Assembly (NCBI GenBank): GCA_907165275.2
Contig: OU015669.1
Span: forward strand, 394,501-458,500
Direction of reading: 5' to 3'
From: Zygaena filipendulae
Lineage: Eukaryota > Arthropoda > Insecta > Lepidoptera > Zygaenidae
Length of the DNA stretch: 64,000 nt
In this document: positions 10,939-21,480 of the stretch, one piece after another
Layout: each line of letters starts with the position of its first letter
Numbering within the stretch: position 1 is the stretch's first letter
The notes under the pieces: generated by a model
The model's database searches: none
Told to the model about the DNA's origin: nothing
The model's input: only the letters and a program-made list of their open reading frames with translations
Translations under genes and position numbers: made by a program

Positions 10939-11043
10939 CCAGACTGGAAAATGGATATATATATATGTGTGTAGTATGTACCACGTTTGCTTGGTTTCCA
11001 CGACACAAGCTTATAGCTTAGTTTGGGATCAAGTAGATCTGTT
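10790..11043 (+). mobile_element. tRNA-derived SINE
   Basis: The head has an A box (TTGGCGCAATGGTCACC) and a B box (GGGTTCGATTCCC at 10841-10853), spaced as in a tRNA. The body follows with GTGGACTTTGTGTGATGAAC and ends GGGATCAAGTAGATCTG. A TA-rich palindrome sits in the middle (10889-10954). Related copies: 32066-32243, 43684-43852, 44683-44796, 51216-51325. It is a SINE, not a functional tRNA gene: the acceptor stem does not close and a body follows. Confidence 0.75.
10889..10954. repeat. 66-bp palindrome with (TA)n centre
   Basis: CCATTTTCCAGTCTGGGTGT is followed by a TA run and then by the exact inverse of the same 20 bases. The arms pair perfectly over the full length. The arm sequence is part of the SINE body. 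Confidence 0.85.
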
Positions 11044-11583
11044 TGTTGTGAAGTGGATTTTAATGTGGAAAACTCAGAAAAAAAAAATACTAAAAACAAT
11101 CTATTTTGTAGAGTTCATATACTTAATTCATACTCTTTTGTGTGATGTTAATACCATTGATATTATTCGAGAACTGAATTTTGCCGTCGAGAATGTTCAT
11201 CGTACTAACGAGCAGCTCGCAACACCCGCACGTAACTCCCCAAATTTAACCAAACAACGCTATTATTTCACAAAAGACACTCTGAAGCGTGCGTCAAAGT
11301 GAAATTTATCAAAATGTTTCGAAGACGTTTTCTTGTATCATAATTAATTTGTGAGACTCCACAACCCCGCAACCTGGGGGGACTTCAAACGGTAATCATT
11401 GTTGGATTGGAACGGATACTCGACATGCATGTTGGCTTTTTGGTGGAATTATTATTTTAGTTCGCTCGTGTGCGAAAATCGGATTGCCATCTACTGATCC
11501 ATACTGACATTGTAAATCCAAAAGTAACTGTCCGTCTGTTACCTTTTCACGTCTTAAATAATCAACTGATCATTATAAAATTA
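11044..11583. other. Non-coding, nothing recognised
   Basis: The open frame running through here (10739-11302) crosses the SINE and the TA palindrome, so it is not a gene. No other structure was identified. Confidence 0.35.
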
Positions 11584-11877
11584 CTAGCTGTCCCCCGCGA
11601 TTTTATCCGCAGTAATTTCGGAGTTCCCGCGGGAATTCCGGGAAAAAAGTAGTTACTCTACGGCCTTCTTTGTATCCCTGCACTGACAATAGTTTACGGT
11701 GATTAGCTGTTCCCCGCATTAGTGCCGGAATTCCCGCGGGAATTCCGGGATAAAAACTATCCTATCTTTTAAGTTGAACCATATTATAAATGGTTACAAA
11801 ATTTTATCAAAATCCGTTCAGTATTTTCGGAGTCCATCGCGGACAAACAACGTGACACGTGATTTATATATATTAGA
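11584..11877 (-). mobile_element. Lep1-like element, composite (tandem unit 1)
   Basis: It begins CTAGCTGTCCCCCGCG and contains a second 3'-end-like segment from about 11700 (GGTGATTAGCTGTTCCCCGC). It ends in the subfamily-specific GTCCATCGCGGACAAACAAC and GTGACACGTGATTTATATA part with TTAGA at 11877. The same composite join is found at 32349-32586. Confidence 0.75.
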
Positions 11878-12068
11878 CTAGCTGTCCCGCGCGATTTCAT
11901 CCACGGTAATTTCGGAGTTCCCGCGGGAATTCCGGGATAAAAACTATCCTATCTTTTAAGTTGGACCATTTTATGAATGGTTGCAAAATTTTATCAAAAT
12001 CCGTTCAGTAGTTTCGGAGTCCATCGCGGACAAACAACGTGACACGTGATTTATATACATATATTAGA
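11878..12068 (-). mobile_element. Lep1-like element (tandem unit 2)
   Basis: CTAGCTGTCCCGCGCG at 11878 directly abuts the TTAGA end of unit 1 with no spacer. It ends GTGATTTATATACATATATTAGA. A 3'-end fragment of another copy follows at 12085-12145. Confidence 0.8.
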
Positions 12069-12145
12069 TAGATTAAGATTGTTTTGTACGAAAAAGGACA
12101 AAGGGTACTTTTATCCCGTAGTTCCCGCGGGAGCTCTGAAATTAT

Positions 12146-12785
12146 CACGTGTGAGTTTTCCGCTGCAGTTTCTTTTGTGTGGTTATCACTTTTTTATCCC
12201 CTGAGGATTATAATTTTCAAAAAACTTCCCATAAGGAACGTACGCATACCATGGCACCCAATTTTTTTAAATTTTTTTACCACCTTCAGTGACCACTCTA
12301 ATTTTCACGTAGTAATTCTAAATTTTAAAGACTCGACTGGCCCTGAGATCAGGGCCTCATTATACATAAGGCAGTGTAGGCAACTGCGTAGGGAGTAGGG
12401 ACCCCACATCGGCTAGGGACACCGCGCACTGCCAAAAAATATTTAAATGTTTCATTGAGTGGAAAATTAATTTGAAGATTTGTGTCTCCAGTGACAATAT
12501 TATTGCCCAATGCCTTATTTCTTATATTACATTGTCATATTTGGAATTATTTTCGAATGATATTGGATATTTGCGGCCATTTGTAATTAGACGACGGTAC
12601 CACAAGTATAAGTATTTTCCGTATCTACTTTAATTTGTTTTATTTTTTCAAATGATAGTATATCTTCGTAGTATGGTAAAAATAGCGTTACTAAGACCTA
12701 TATTACAAATGAATTGTGGTAGAAGAAATGTCATTTAAGAAATTAAAAGTTAAGGGGCCGCGAGAATGGCATTGCCTAGGCCCTA
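12146..12785. other. Non-coding, nothing recognised
   Basis: Mostly AT-rich sequence. The open frame at 12084-12398 begins inside a Helitron remnant and has no protein-like features. Confidence 0.3.
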
Positions 12786-12880
12786 GGGGCACCCACGTGG
12801 TTAATCCGGCCCTGGCTGGGATCAAACTGTTATACCCTGAGTTGGAAGTTAGATCCCTACCGCTGGACTACCAAGGGGCA
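12786..12880 (-). repeat. tRNA-like SINE head
   Basis: On the minus strand, TGGTAGTCCAGCGGTAGGG (A box) and AGTTTGATCCC (B box) have tRNA-like spacing. The surrounding plus-strand open frame 12716-12940 is a by-product of this repeat. Confidence 0.5.
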
Positions 12881-14436
12881 CACTTACAAATTGTAAATAC
12901 ACAAAATAGTAACGATCAAAAACTTACAGAGTATAGGTAAGTACAGTCGCCAACAGTCTCAGCTATGAGGTAGTAAAGGCGCCGTTATCGCAGGTGGCCG
13001 GCGCCCGGGTATCCGGCTGGAGCCGGCTACCAGCCCCGGATTACGCGCCTGATCCGGTTCTGCAGTTTGCGGCTTGATTTATACACTCTCGCGCGCCGAA
13101 TGTTCTGTGAATTTGTTTCGACCATTTTATCCTTTATTTGTTTCAACACGGGGTTGTTCCGATCGCCATATTATACAGGTTTTAAAGCCAATACATATAT
13201 CATGTCAGAAAAAAAATCTTGTATCAATAAACCAGATAAAAAGAGAATCCGAAGATAATCAAAAACTTTTTTAAACCAGAAGTCGTGACTGAAGTCGTCA
13301 TTGAAACTGTAGCACATTTATAGCTTACGCCAGGGTTCAGTCGAAAGGCATTAGTCAAAAACATCAAGGTCATGTACGTGCGTACAGACATGCCCTAAAT
13401 TCTCACATTGCTCTAAAAATTACTTATGAATAAAATGTATACATATATAGGTACGTAGAGTAGTCGTAAGAAGTTCTACATAATACTTATGTAAATAAAA
13501 AAGGAAAGAAACTTCAAATTGGAAGTAAATTTTATTTAAAGTTGACTTTTTTTTAAGTGTGGCTCTTTTTGGAGCCAATAAACATAAACAAGTCACTTAA
13601 AAATACTTTTTAATTTACAAAAAATATTAAGTTTATTAAAATTGGGTTCATACTTGTAACTTGAATGAGCCGCAATAACTATTACAGAGCTATTTCTATC
13701 ATTTTTCGATTGCAATCAAAAATATGGCGGGCTTGCGATCACAATATGAACGTTTTGACAAGTACAATATCTAGCAATCAACCAAATAAACATACTGCAA
13801 AAGTAGAACCAGTCTAAACGTGGTTAAATTAATCACAAAATCGCTATTTTTCTGATTGAAACTGAAATATGATAGCAACAAAAGTTACATAATTGCCCTG
13901 CTGATGTCTCCGTCATTTGTCCCCCAAAGTTTGTGGTTTACTAATGTTAATCCAATCCTAATCTGGAAGCCGTAACAAAACTGGGCGGCCGGTCGTTCGC
14001 ATTGTGGAAGCTTGTAACCACCTTGTAGCTTGTGCCTAATCCTCAAATTGCCGATTCCGGTCACGCCCATACGGGTCCAGAATGTTTATTCAAATTCTAA
14101 TCTGTCTGTTAATTTTACGCCTTAACATGACCAACGCCAATCATCCCCGGTTTTGGGGCGCGCATAATTCTCGACCCAGCGTTCGGCCGGCCTCAGTCCG
14201 ATGAATACAGATCCGTTAAAGGTACCTACCTACTCGGGTAAAGGTAACACGGTTTGACGGGGGTCCATTGACGGCTTTTGCACCTTTCAAGATCCTTATT
14301 TTTTAGTTACCTATTCGATGTGAGGACCTTTTTTGTTGCCAATACGCATATTTAAAAAAAATGTTGATAAAGCTATTATTATGTACCTTTAATACCTATA
14401 GTAGCCATTAGAAATACGTTTTTTATAATACTAGCT
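12881..14436. other. Non-coding, nothing firm
   Basis: GC-richer sequence at 12960-13075 (GGCCGGCGCCCGG region) is unassigned. A block at 13555-13585 (GTGGCTCTTTTTGGAGCC, AATAAACA) resembles a LINE 3' tail. No exon was found. Confidence 0.3.
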
Positions 14437-14575
14437 GTGCCCCGCGGTTGGGATCAGGAACCTTTGCGGACCCAGGCAGAACAACCCGCCAAAGTTTCAT
14501 CGCAATCGGACCAATGGTTTCGAAACGCATAGAGGACAGACATACAAAACTCATTTTTATTTATAAAGAAGAAGA
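14437..14575 (-). repeat. Lep1-like 3' end with a different body
   Basis: CTAGCTGTGCCCCGCGG is followed by a body containing GGAACCTTTGCGGACCCAGG and AAACGCATAGAGGACAGACA. The same body recurs at about 51700-51830, so it defines a second subfamily. Confidence 0.55.
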
Positions 14576-15134
14576 TAAAAACGATTAAAGACAGTTGGGT
14601 TTAAGTTTTTTTTTTTATCTTAAATCCGATTTCAGTCATACCTAAAACGTTCGTAAACCGTACTAGAAAAAATTGGAAATCCAAAAAGGTCGTGAAAAAC
14701 GCAAATCGTTAGTCAAACGCACAAGCAAAACTTTACACATCTTCATTAACATCTTCATTGCGAATGTTCCCCAGAGATTCATGTAAGAGAGTTTTTACAA
14801 TGGATCCAGTAGGTTACATACATAGTTCCAGAGATTTTATGCTTTCTATTACAAACAAACAAACTTTACGTCTTTATAATATTACGTGTTCTATAGTTAT
14901 GCAGTTATTCTCACACAAAGTTTACAGGTGGGTAAACTTGAGTGTATTATAAACAGGGTCTAAGTTATACTTAACTTGTAAGCTTTCTCTGCGATGCCTA
15001 AGTAATGGAGTTACGGGCGGGCAATATCAATTCAGAGACAACTTCCCATCTCGGGGAACACCTGTGACGCGCCATAGAGTGACGGATTGCACAGACGCGA
15101 CACGTTGTATAACTTCAGCTCATAATCCACACTT

Positions 15135-15690
15135 TTATACTAGGTATACTAATTATTACTATATGATAAATGCGAATGTGAATTTGTTGGTTTTTTACGC
15201 TTTCACGCCTCAACTACTCGACCAATCAGGATGAAATTTTGCTTACAAATTTTCAGGGGTACAGAGGACATAGAGAATATTTCAGGGGGAACTCCGAAAT
15301 TAACGCTAGTAACATTAGAGGTAAAATATGCAAAAGTCATTAGAGGTAATGTAGCCATTGTGTAGGCAAATGAATTTATTTTCTTTCTTTATTTCTTTCT
15401 TTAAAAATAACTGTCTGTCTGTCTGTCTATCACTTTTTTATGCCTAACTATTCAATCGATCATCGCGAAATTCTCCATACACGTTTTCAGGGGTACAAAA
15501 AAGAACATAGGGTATAAAAAAGATCCCGAATAATTAATTAATTAATGTTCGGAAATTAAAATGGGGGAAACCGCATCTAATTTTGTATTTGTTAGGGGTA
15601 CAGGAAAGGACTATAGGCGCCTTTTATCTCGGAATTCCTACGAGATCTCCGATATTAACGCAGGTGAAACCGCGGGGAACCGTTCGTATT
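15135..15690 (+). repeat. Three Lep1-like fragments in a row
   Basis: 15135-15310 has GCTTTCACGCCTCAACTAC and CAGGGGTACAGAGGACATAG. About 15410-15560 and 15590-15690 hold two more 3'-proximal pieces, each with a GGGGTACA block; the last ends GGTGAAACCGCGGGGAAC. All read on the plus strand and none is complete. Confidence 0.55.
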
Positions 15691-17924
15691 AAATAAATAT
15701 TATATTAAACCCACAATTAATTTACTACGTTCACCAAAAATAAAGTTACTAGACACGTAAATATAGACAATTTTACCATATTTTAAACCCGACAGCGCGG
15801 TTGCAATATCAGGGTTATGCTCCACAAGTGCAGCTGTCTACCATTTTGGAATATAAAAAAAACGCTTTGTATTTTATCGTTTACTGTACATTTTCTTTAT
15901 TTATAGCCAATAACCTGGATAAAGATTCTACCTCCGCCGGCGGATCCGTTATAGAATATAATAAATCTCGAGGCAGCACCGGCTTGAAGGCGCGGTGATG
16001 AATCGTGGCACCTTGAGCTAAATAACGATGACGGATTGTTTGCAACAAACTAACTTATCTGCGGATATATGGCCAATATTGTATTGTTTGACCATTTTGT
16101 TAGAGCAAGTTTTAAAATCACAATTATACCTCATACATAGAGGGCGACACTGAAAACTGTATTAAACGGTTAGCGTTCATCAACTCATAGGTAGGAGAGC
16201 TGGGGGTAATTGGAGCCTACTAAGGAAAAAGTTCAATAAAAGCCAAACTTATGGATATTTCAGGAACTTTTTATTAGAAACTAAATCCTTACTTATTTGA
16301 CTATGATTAATTCACAGCGTCAACGTTACATTATTTGGCATTTGGCCACAGATGAACTTTTTTCAAAAAAAAAAAACAGAATCGCTCCCAAAAGCGGGAA
16401 ATGAGAGCCTATAAATTCCCGTATGTATAATGGGAGCTACTTTATTATTAAGTCACTTTTTCCTGTGTCACAGCAAATAGTACGCAATGCCTCTTCTCAC
16501 TCAAAGATTCTCGCAAAGATTCTCAACGTCTTCTTCTTCAGACGTGTTAGTTTCATCCTTGAAAAGTTTCTTTTTTACTCTTTTCACTTTTCCTTTTTTG
16601 TTGGTCGTCTGTCTTACAAAACTGAGGCCGCGTCATTTCGTAAAATTTATTTGACCTTTTACGAAGATGATCCACCACAATGGCTTCTTGTTTCTCAATG
16701 AACACAGAGGGTCTTTCCAGCTTTGGAGGACATTTGTGGCTTGCAATATTGGATTTCGTTAGTCTGAACCTTATGATACCTTGTATACGGTTGTACCTAC
16801 CGCTACGACGAGCCGAGCGCGTAAGGGGAACACAGCCGCAGTGTGAAGAAGACGCCTGAGTGGACAACCGAGTGAATACGAGCTATTGTTTTGTCTCTAG
16901 TCGTACTGCTTTCATTATGCTCCCCCTGTTGGCCTAGTCTAATTATTCTGATATCGCCAATATCAAAACGTACGCAGAAATGTAATAAAAAAAAAAAAAT
17001 TATTATTTTATGAAATTGTAGTGTTCGCGAGATAAAAATATTATGTATTGTATTTAATTGAGGTATAATATTTTCAACTCAGCGCCATCTGTTGACGCGC
17101 AGCAAGACTATTATAACTAATGCAATTAAAGAGCTAGCAACTGCGAGATTTTAAGTCTTTTATGGAAGACACTTTGGCTTGCAATGTGGGAAATTTAATT
17201 AGCGTTAAAGCTTTCAAACTAACGCAATAAATCCTTTGAGTGTTCAACCGACGCTTTATACTACGAATGTAGAGAACAAAGGCCTCTAGATACTTTTTTT
17301 TAGTTCGTTTTGCGTTTTTTGCGTAAACTGTATTAATGACATAGGTAATATCTATACTTTTGGTAGGAGTATCATTGCTATAGATACGCCACATCAGTGT
17401 AACCAAAACCAATAAACAAAATTAATTAAAAAGGTAAAATGGAAAAAAAAAAATATAAATGCAATTTCAACTGATGCAATCACTATGAATGTAATCGTTC
17501 GGTCGAGTGTCGGCCTAAAAATCAACAGTGACTCAGTCTGAATGCCCAATTCCGATATTTTTAGTTTTTAGCTAGCTTTTAGTTTTTAAGAACTTAAATC
17601 AATACAAAAAGACATTCGAGACGAAGTTAAGTTGATTTTTTTCGTTTTCTCGTCAATTTAAGAGTATTAAAATACATTTTTTTCAATCAGAATAGTGGTA
17701 TCGTATTGTAAAGGAAATTGAATATCAGTCAGGCTTTAACGGCCGAACGAATGCGGATAAGAATTGGCACATAGACGATATAGATGGAGTCCAGCTAAGC
17801 ATTGCAAACTGTAGGTCCATTCAAGTTTCTACAGAATCCCAGTATTCACGCGGTGAAAGATAGGTACAGTACTTAATTAATTCTAAACTTTTCTTTTTTT
17901 TTTGTTATTTCTCCCAATAGGCTG
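15691..17924. other. Non-coding, nothing recognised
   Basis: AT-rich with a few GCGCCATCTGTTG-type repeat scraps (17080). Open frames at 15801, 16423, 16553 and 17134 show no domains or splice context. Confidence 0.35.
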
Positions 17925-18222
17925 TTTGACTATTTTTTTTAAAGTCCGTCTTCTAGATTAATAAAAAATATTAGACACGTATTTTTTCTTTTTTTACGTA
18001 ATCAAAAAATAATGGCGATACATTGAGTTGAAATGTCGCGTGACGTCACTATCCGGTGCAGTTTATATGGCAGCTTGAAGCGGTAAGTGACGTCACGAGC
18101 CCTTACTCTGTGTATTTTCATTTATTTGAAAAATAAAAAATACGTGTCTAATGATTTTTAATTTTCTCACTGACGGACTAATTAGAATTTTGATTTTCAA
18201 AAGTCGTCGACATCCCTATTAT
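17925..18222 (-). mobile_element. MITE-A copy
   Basis: It opens AATAGGCTGTTTGACTA and closes GTCGTCGACATCCCTATT, each end containing TA. It holds GTGACGTCACTATCC and GTGACGTCACGAGC with about 40 bp between them. Compare the copy at 34324-34650 in the other orientation. Confidence 0.8.
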
Positions 18223-18246
18223 TTAGATTTGCACAATTATTGAATA

Positions 18247-18452
18247 CTAGCTGTTCCCCGCGGTTTCACTCGCGATAAGTTGGGAGTTCCCGCGCGAATT
18301 CTGGGACAAAAAGTGGGTACTTTTGTCCTTCTGTCTTGTCAATATATATGCAAAATTCCATAATGATCAGTAGAGCCGTTAAGGCGTGAAAGCGTAACAG
18401 ATAGACAGACAGACAGACAGAGTTACTTACGCATTTATAATAGCAGTAGGGA
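18247..18452 (-). mobile_element. Lep1/Helitron-like element
   Basis: CTAGCTGTTCCCCGCGG to CATTTATAATAGCAGTAGGGA. It contains GTTAAGGCGTGAAAGCGTAA and a short (CAGA)n run. Confidence 0.75.
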
Positions 18453-18778
18453 TTTGTATGTACGTAAATCGTTATGAATAGATCTCCCACCTCCATATGG
18501 GACGCCAGGTACGTTGTAAAATGAATTCGATATGCAAACATTAATTAAAAACGCTTGACTGTACCCACCTGGGTACAGTCGGATACGGGTGTCACTGAAC
18601 ATTGGATCTCGAATATAACTGATGTTTTATTTAACCTCATGTACCTACTACCTATGAGGGAGATGAAGGTACTTAGTATGAAAATTGTCGCATGTCCTCT
18701 ATTTTTTTTATTGTACCTATTGACATTTTCATTTAGTAGGTACAAGTTCGCCAACAATTTATATCGTTTAGATATTTC

Positions 18779-18977
18779 AATATCTGGGCGACCGAGCTTC
18801 GCTCGTAGCGCCATCTGTTGTTAAGTAGAAAAGCAGTACCTAACACTTCTTTTTCATTACAAACACGGATAAAACGACGTCTTTAAAAAATGAAACCTAG
18901 CTAGATCGATTAATCGCCCCCGAAACCCCCTGCATACAAAATTTCATGAAAATCGTTGGAGCCGTTTCCGAGATTCA
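18779..18977. repeat. Dispersed repeat with CTGGGCGACCGAGCTTCGCTC
   Basis: The block ATCTGGGCGACCGAGCTTCG, then GCGCCATCTGTTG, then TTTCATGAAAATCGTTGGAG and GCCGTTTCCGAGATTCAG, is a repeat-like unit. A decayed relative lies at 35094-35150 (CCAGGCGACCGAGATTCGCT). Class not determined. Confidence 0.45.
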
Positions 18978-20324
18978 GAATGATAGATATCGGCTGTTTG
19001 CATTATTGAACTGATGACTTAAACGATCGTAAGTTATACGATCGTGTGTCTACTGCATAATTATGTCATCAGTTCTTGCTTTATCTTGAATAAATTTTAA
19101 TTTGCTGCTGTAAATTTCTAGAACCATATTTTATTTTTATTTTGCACGGCAATAAAGTCGTAAAGTCGTGCTGTGTGCGTCGAACCTATATCTAGTGCCG
19201 TCATATTTCCTCTAACTAGTCGGGTCATCGTTCCGCATCTCAGAGCTCGGTCCGGCCGGGCACGGTAACAAAGTGCCCACTTACAAGCGGACAGCCCAAC
19301 AAATATTGTTATATTTATTTTTATATTTACAATAAAAAACCTATGTATGTGCTCTAAGCTGTGACTGTTGTGGATTGTATACAGCGTTAAGCGGAAAGGG
19401 GGTAGAAAGTACCGAGCACTTCAAAGTATCACTAAGTACCTATTATAATAATTTTTAAATAAGTCTCGATATAAAAATCTTTTTTATTAAAACAAACTTT
19501 GATTCAAATGTGCTAAAAAGAATAAACCATGCATCGTCATCCAAACAAAACGTGTATGCAAAATTTCAGCTCAATCGGTTGAAGTAATTATCTGCTTCAA
19601 ATTGAGTTGCAAGATTTCACCCGTACAAAATAGTTACATACATGCATTGCAAGTTAAATAAAAGCTTTTAAAAAGCGATTCTATCACCATTGCGATTGAC
19701 AAATTTTGACTAGGTACCTTTTTAGATGAAGTTTTTAATTCACTTCACATCTAAACTCATGCACAGATGATATTGAGATTTTATTTATTTAATAAAAAAT
19801 AAATAAATTGCCATAATCAAATAGGCATTGATTTTACATTTTAATAATGGCTTAAGGTATTGATAAAATGCTCCTTTGGAGTGTTCATGTATTAATTAAT
19901 AAGATTCTTCTCGCTTCATACATTTACCCTATATTGTCCGCTGTTTGCTTTTGTGAAAATTTCACGAAAAATTTATTCGTTGTTATGAACACTTAACACG
20001 TTTTCTGCTTCTCGTCCCCTCTCCGGCTCACGCTGTACTGTGCAGTGTGCGTTGATAAATGTGCGGTCTTATTTATAACGTTGGCATGACGGAATGCTTT
20101 TGTATGGAACGGGAAATGGATCTGCCACACGAGATATGTTGTGGTCATTTCTAGAATAAAGGAAGAATAGAAGTAGATTAGACATAGGTAAGGAACGCGC
20201 GAGAGTACAGTCAGTGGAAATCTCCAAAGAATTCCAACGATTTTGGTTTTAATCATTTTTCATCATTTGTTCATTTTTAATGGGAAAATTACAAAAGCAC
20301 CTATCTTCTCTTATCTCCTAGTAC
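18978..20324. other. Non-coding, nothing firm
   Basis: 19545-19640 contains TGCAAAATTTCAGCTCAATC, a degraded transposon scrap. No exon was found. Confidence 0.3.
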
Positions 20325-20514
20325 CTAGCTGTTTCCCGCGGTTTCGCCCGCGTTATTTCAGTGTTCTCGTGGAAATTCCGGTATGAAAAGCACTCTGTGT
20401 CCTTCTCTGTACCCTTGATAACGTGCATGCAAAATTTCACCATGATCGGTTCAATAGTTAAGACGCGAGGTAAAGCGTAACGAACAAACTCACACTCGCA
20501 TTTATAATATTAGA
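20325..20514 (-). mobile_element. Lep1/Helitron-like element
   Basis: CTAGCTGTTTCCCGCGG at the left, GTAAAGCGTAACGAACAAAC and CATTTATAATATTAGAA at the right. It lies 264 bp before the first recognised Dys exon. Confidence 0.75.
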
Positions 20515-20537
20515 ATTACTGATTTGAAGCAATATGT

Positions 20538-20722
20538 TTAGTCCGTTAGTTAGATAATAATAGAAAGAATTATAGATATGTAATACCGTGACGTCACACG
20601 ACATTTCGACTCAATGTATCGCCATTATGTTCTGATTACATAAAAAAAAAAGGAAAAATACGTGTCCAAAATTTTTTATTTACCTACACGTCGGACTTAC
20701 AACAAAAATTTGGTCAACTAGC
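20538..20722 (+). mobile_element. MITE-A copy, internally deleted
   Basis: TTTAGTCCGTTAGTTAGATA, one GTGACGTCAC palindrome, then AATACGTGTCCAAAATTTTT and GTCAACTAGC. About half of the usual middle is missing. Its end is about 55 bp upstream of the acceptor of the exon at 20778. Confidence 0.7.
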
Positions 20723-20777
20723 TTTAAGTATAAAAATGTGTAGGAATGAGATGAGAACACGTCCAATTTGTTTCCAG

Positions 20778-20950
20778 GACCTGCAGTCGGAGATCGAGAC
20801 CCACCGCGATGTGTACGCGTCGCTCACGGGCACGGGGCGGCGGCTGCTGGGGTCTCTCTCCTCCCAGGAGGACGCCGTCATGCTGCAGCGGAGGCTCGAC
20901 GAGATGAACCAGCGGTGGCACCACCTCAAAGCGAAGAGTCTCGCCATCAG
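20778..20950 (+). CDS. Dys: Dystrophin, rod-domain exon (spectrin repeat), exon A
   Basis: Dystrophin links cortical actin to the dystroglycan complex in muscle and neurons. This 173-nt exon encodes a helix pair of one of the last spectrin repeats. It runs from TTGTTTCCAG (acceptor ending 20777) to GTCAGT (donor at 20951) and begins in phase 0 with DLQSEIETHRDVYASL. The stretch EDAVMLQRRLDEMNQRW followed by KSLAIR is the strongest match to the vertebrate protein near repeats 22-23, with the conserved LQRRLD and the Trp of the spectrin heptads. It ends with AG of a split Arg codon completed by the G at 29845. GC content is far above the flanks. No other frame is plausible. The previous exon is not in the window, so the intron upstream exceeds 20 kb unless the frame at 6690 belongs to the gene. 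Confidence 0.93.
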
Positions 20951-21059
20951 GTCAGTCCGTACAAAAAATAATATATTAACTTGAGTGGAAATGAATTGTA
21001 GATAGAGCAAATGATCTGACTTTCCCAAAACTTCGTCCATTTGCATCCCGAGTATAGAC

Positions 21060-21205
21060 GAGCTGTAACCGCAAATATCTCGATAAAAAGTACCCCATAT
21101 ACTTGTCTGTACTCCTGAAAACGTGTATGCAAATTTTTGTGGTGATCGGATCAGCCGGTAAGGCGTGATGCGTAACAAATAAACAAACAAACTCACTTTC
21201 ATAAA
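21060..21205 (-). repeat. Lep1/Helitron-like fragment
   Basis: It retains TAAAAAGTACCCCATATACT, GTGGTGATCGGATCAGCC and AACAAATAAACAAACAAAC but neither terminus. The copia element at 21211 sits just beyond it. Confidence 0.55.
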
Positions 21206-21215
21206 GTATTGTTAA

Positions 21216-21307
21216 TGATGGAGATTATTTTTGAAAGTGAAACAAAACACTAAACAGCTGTCACTACGTATTACCTACTATGTTCCAAAAAGGTTAGCAC
21301 TTCAACA
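21216..21307 (-). repeat. 3' LTR of the copia derivative
   Basis: 92 bp with TG...CA ends in minus-strand reading. It differs from the other LTR at one base, inside CACTAC(G/A)TATTACC. It is short even for copia-type LTRs. Confidence 0.93.
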
Positions 21308-21323
21308 CGCCCCCTTAATTTAA
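21308..21323 (-). other. Polypurine tract of the copia derivative
   Basis: TTAAATTAAGGGGGCG in minus-strand reading, immediately before the 3' LTR. It is the expected primer for plus-strand DNA synthesis. A second GGGGGCG tract lies 65 bp upstream (about 21383). Confidence 0.75.
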
Positions 21324-21378
21324 TACGTACTACAGCACCGTAATAAATTACACAATACAATTACTAAAATTAAATCAA

Positions 21379-21480
21379 TCACTTCGCCCCCTTAATAGAG
21401 TATTTACATAACGAAAACTCTTCTAAAAACTTTCTTAGTTTCGGGCTATGAACAGATTTAGTTAAGATGTCAGCTATCAT
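21379..21480 (-). pseudogene. C-terminal remnant of copia RNase H/Pol
   Basis: On the minus strand the frame reads MIADILTKSVHSPKLRKFLE and ends at a TGA at 21379-21381. ADILTK is the conserved motif near the end of copia-type RNase H. It lies in another frame from gag and overlaps the gag stop by about 10 nt, which places the deletion junction near 21470-21485. Confidence 0.85.

Noticed and set aside
10739..11302. 187-codon open frame
   Set aside because: It runs through a tRNA-SINE and a TA palindrome and encodes a tyrosine/isoleucine run, so it is repeat-derived.
11584..12068. CRISPR-like direct repeats
   Set aside because: The two units are full Helitron-like elements in tandem, not short repeats with unique spacers.
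20535..20722. MITE-A palindrome as a dystrophin promoter element
   Set aside because: It is part of a multi-copy MITE, and the exon that follows is internal with a normal acceptor.
20714..21202. 162-codon minus-strand open frame
   Set aside because: It is the shadow of dystrophin exon A plus a Lep1 fragment.
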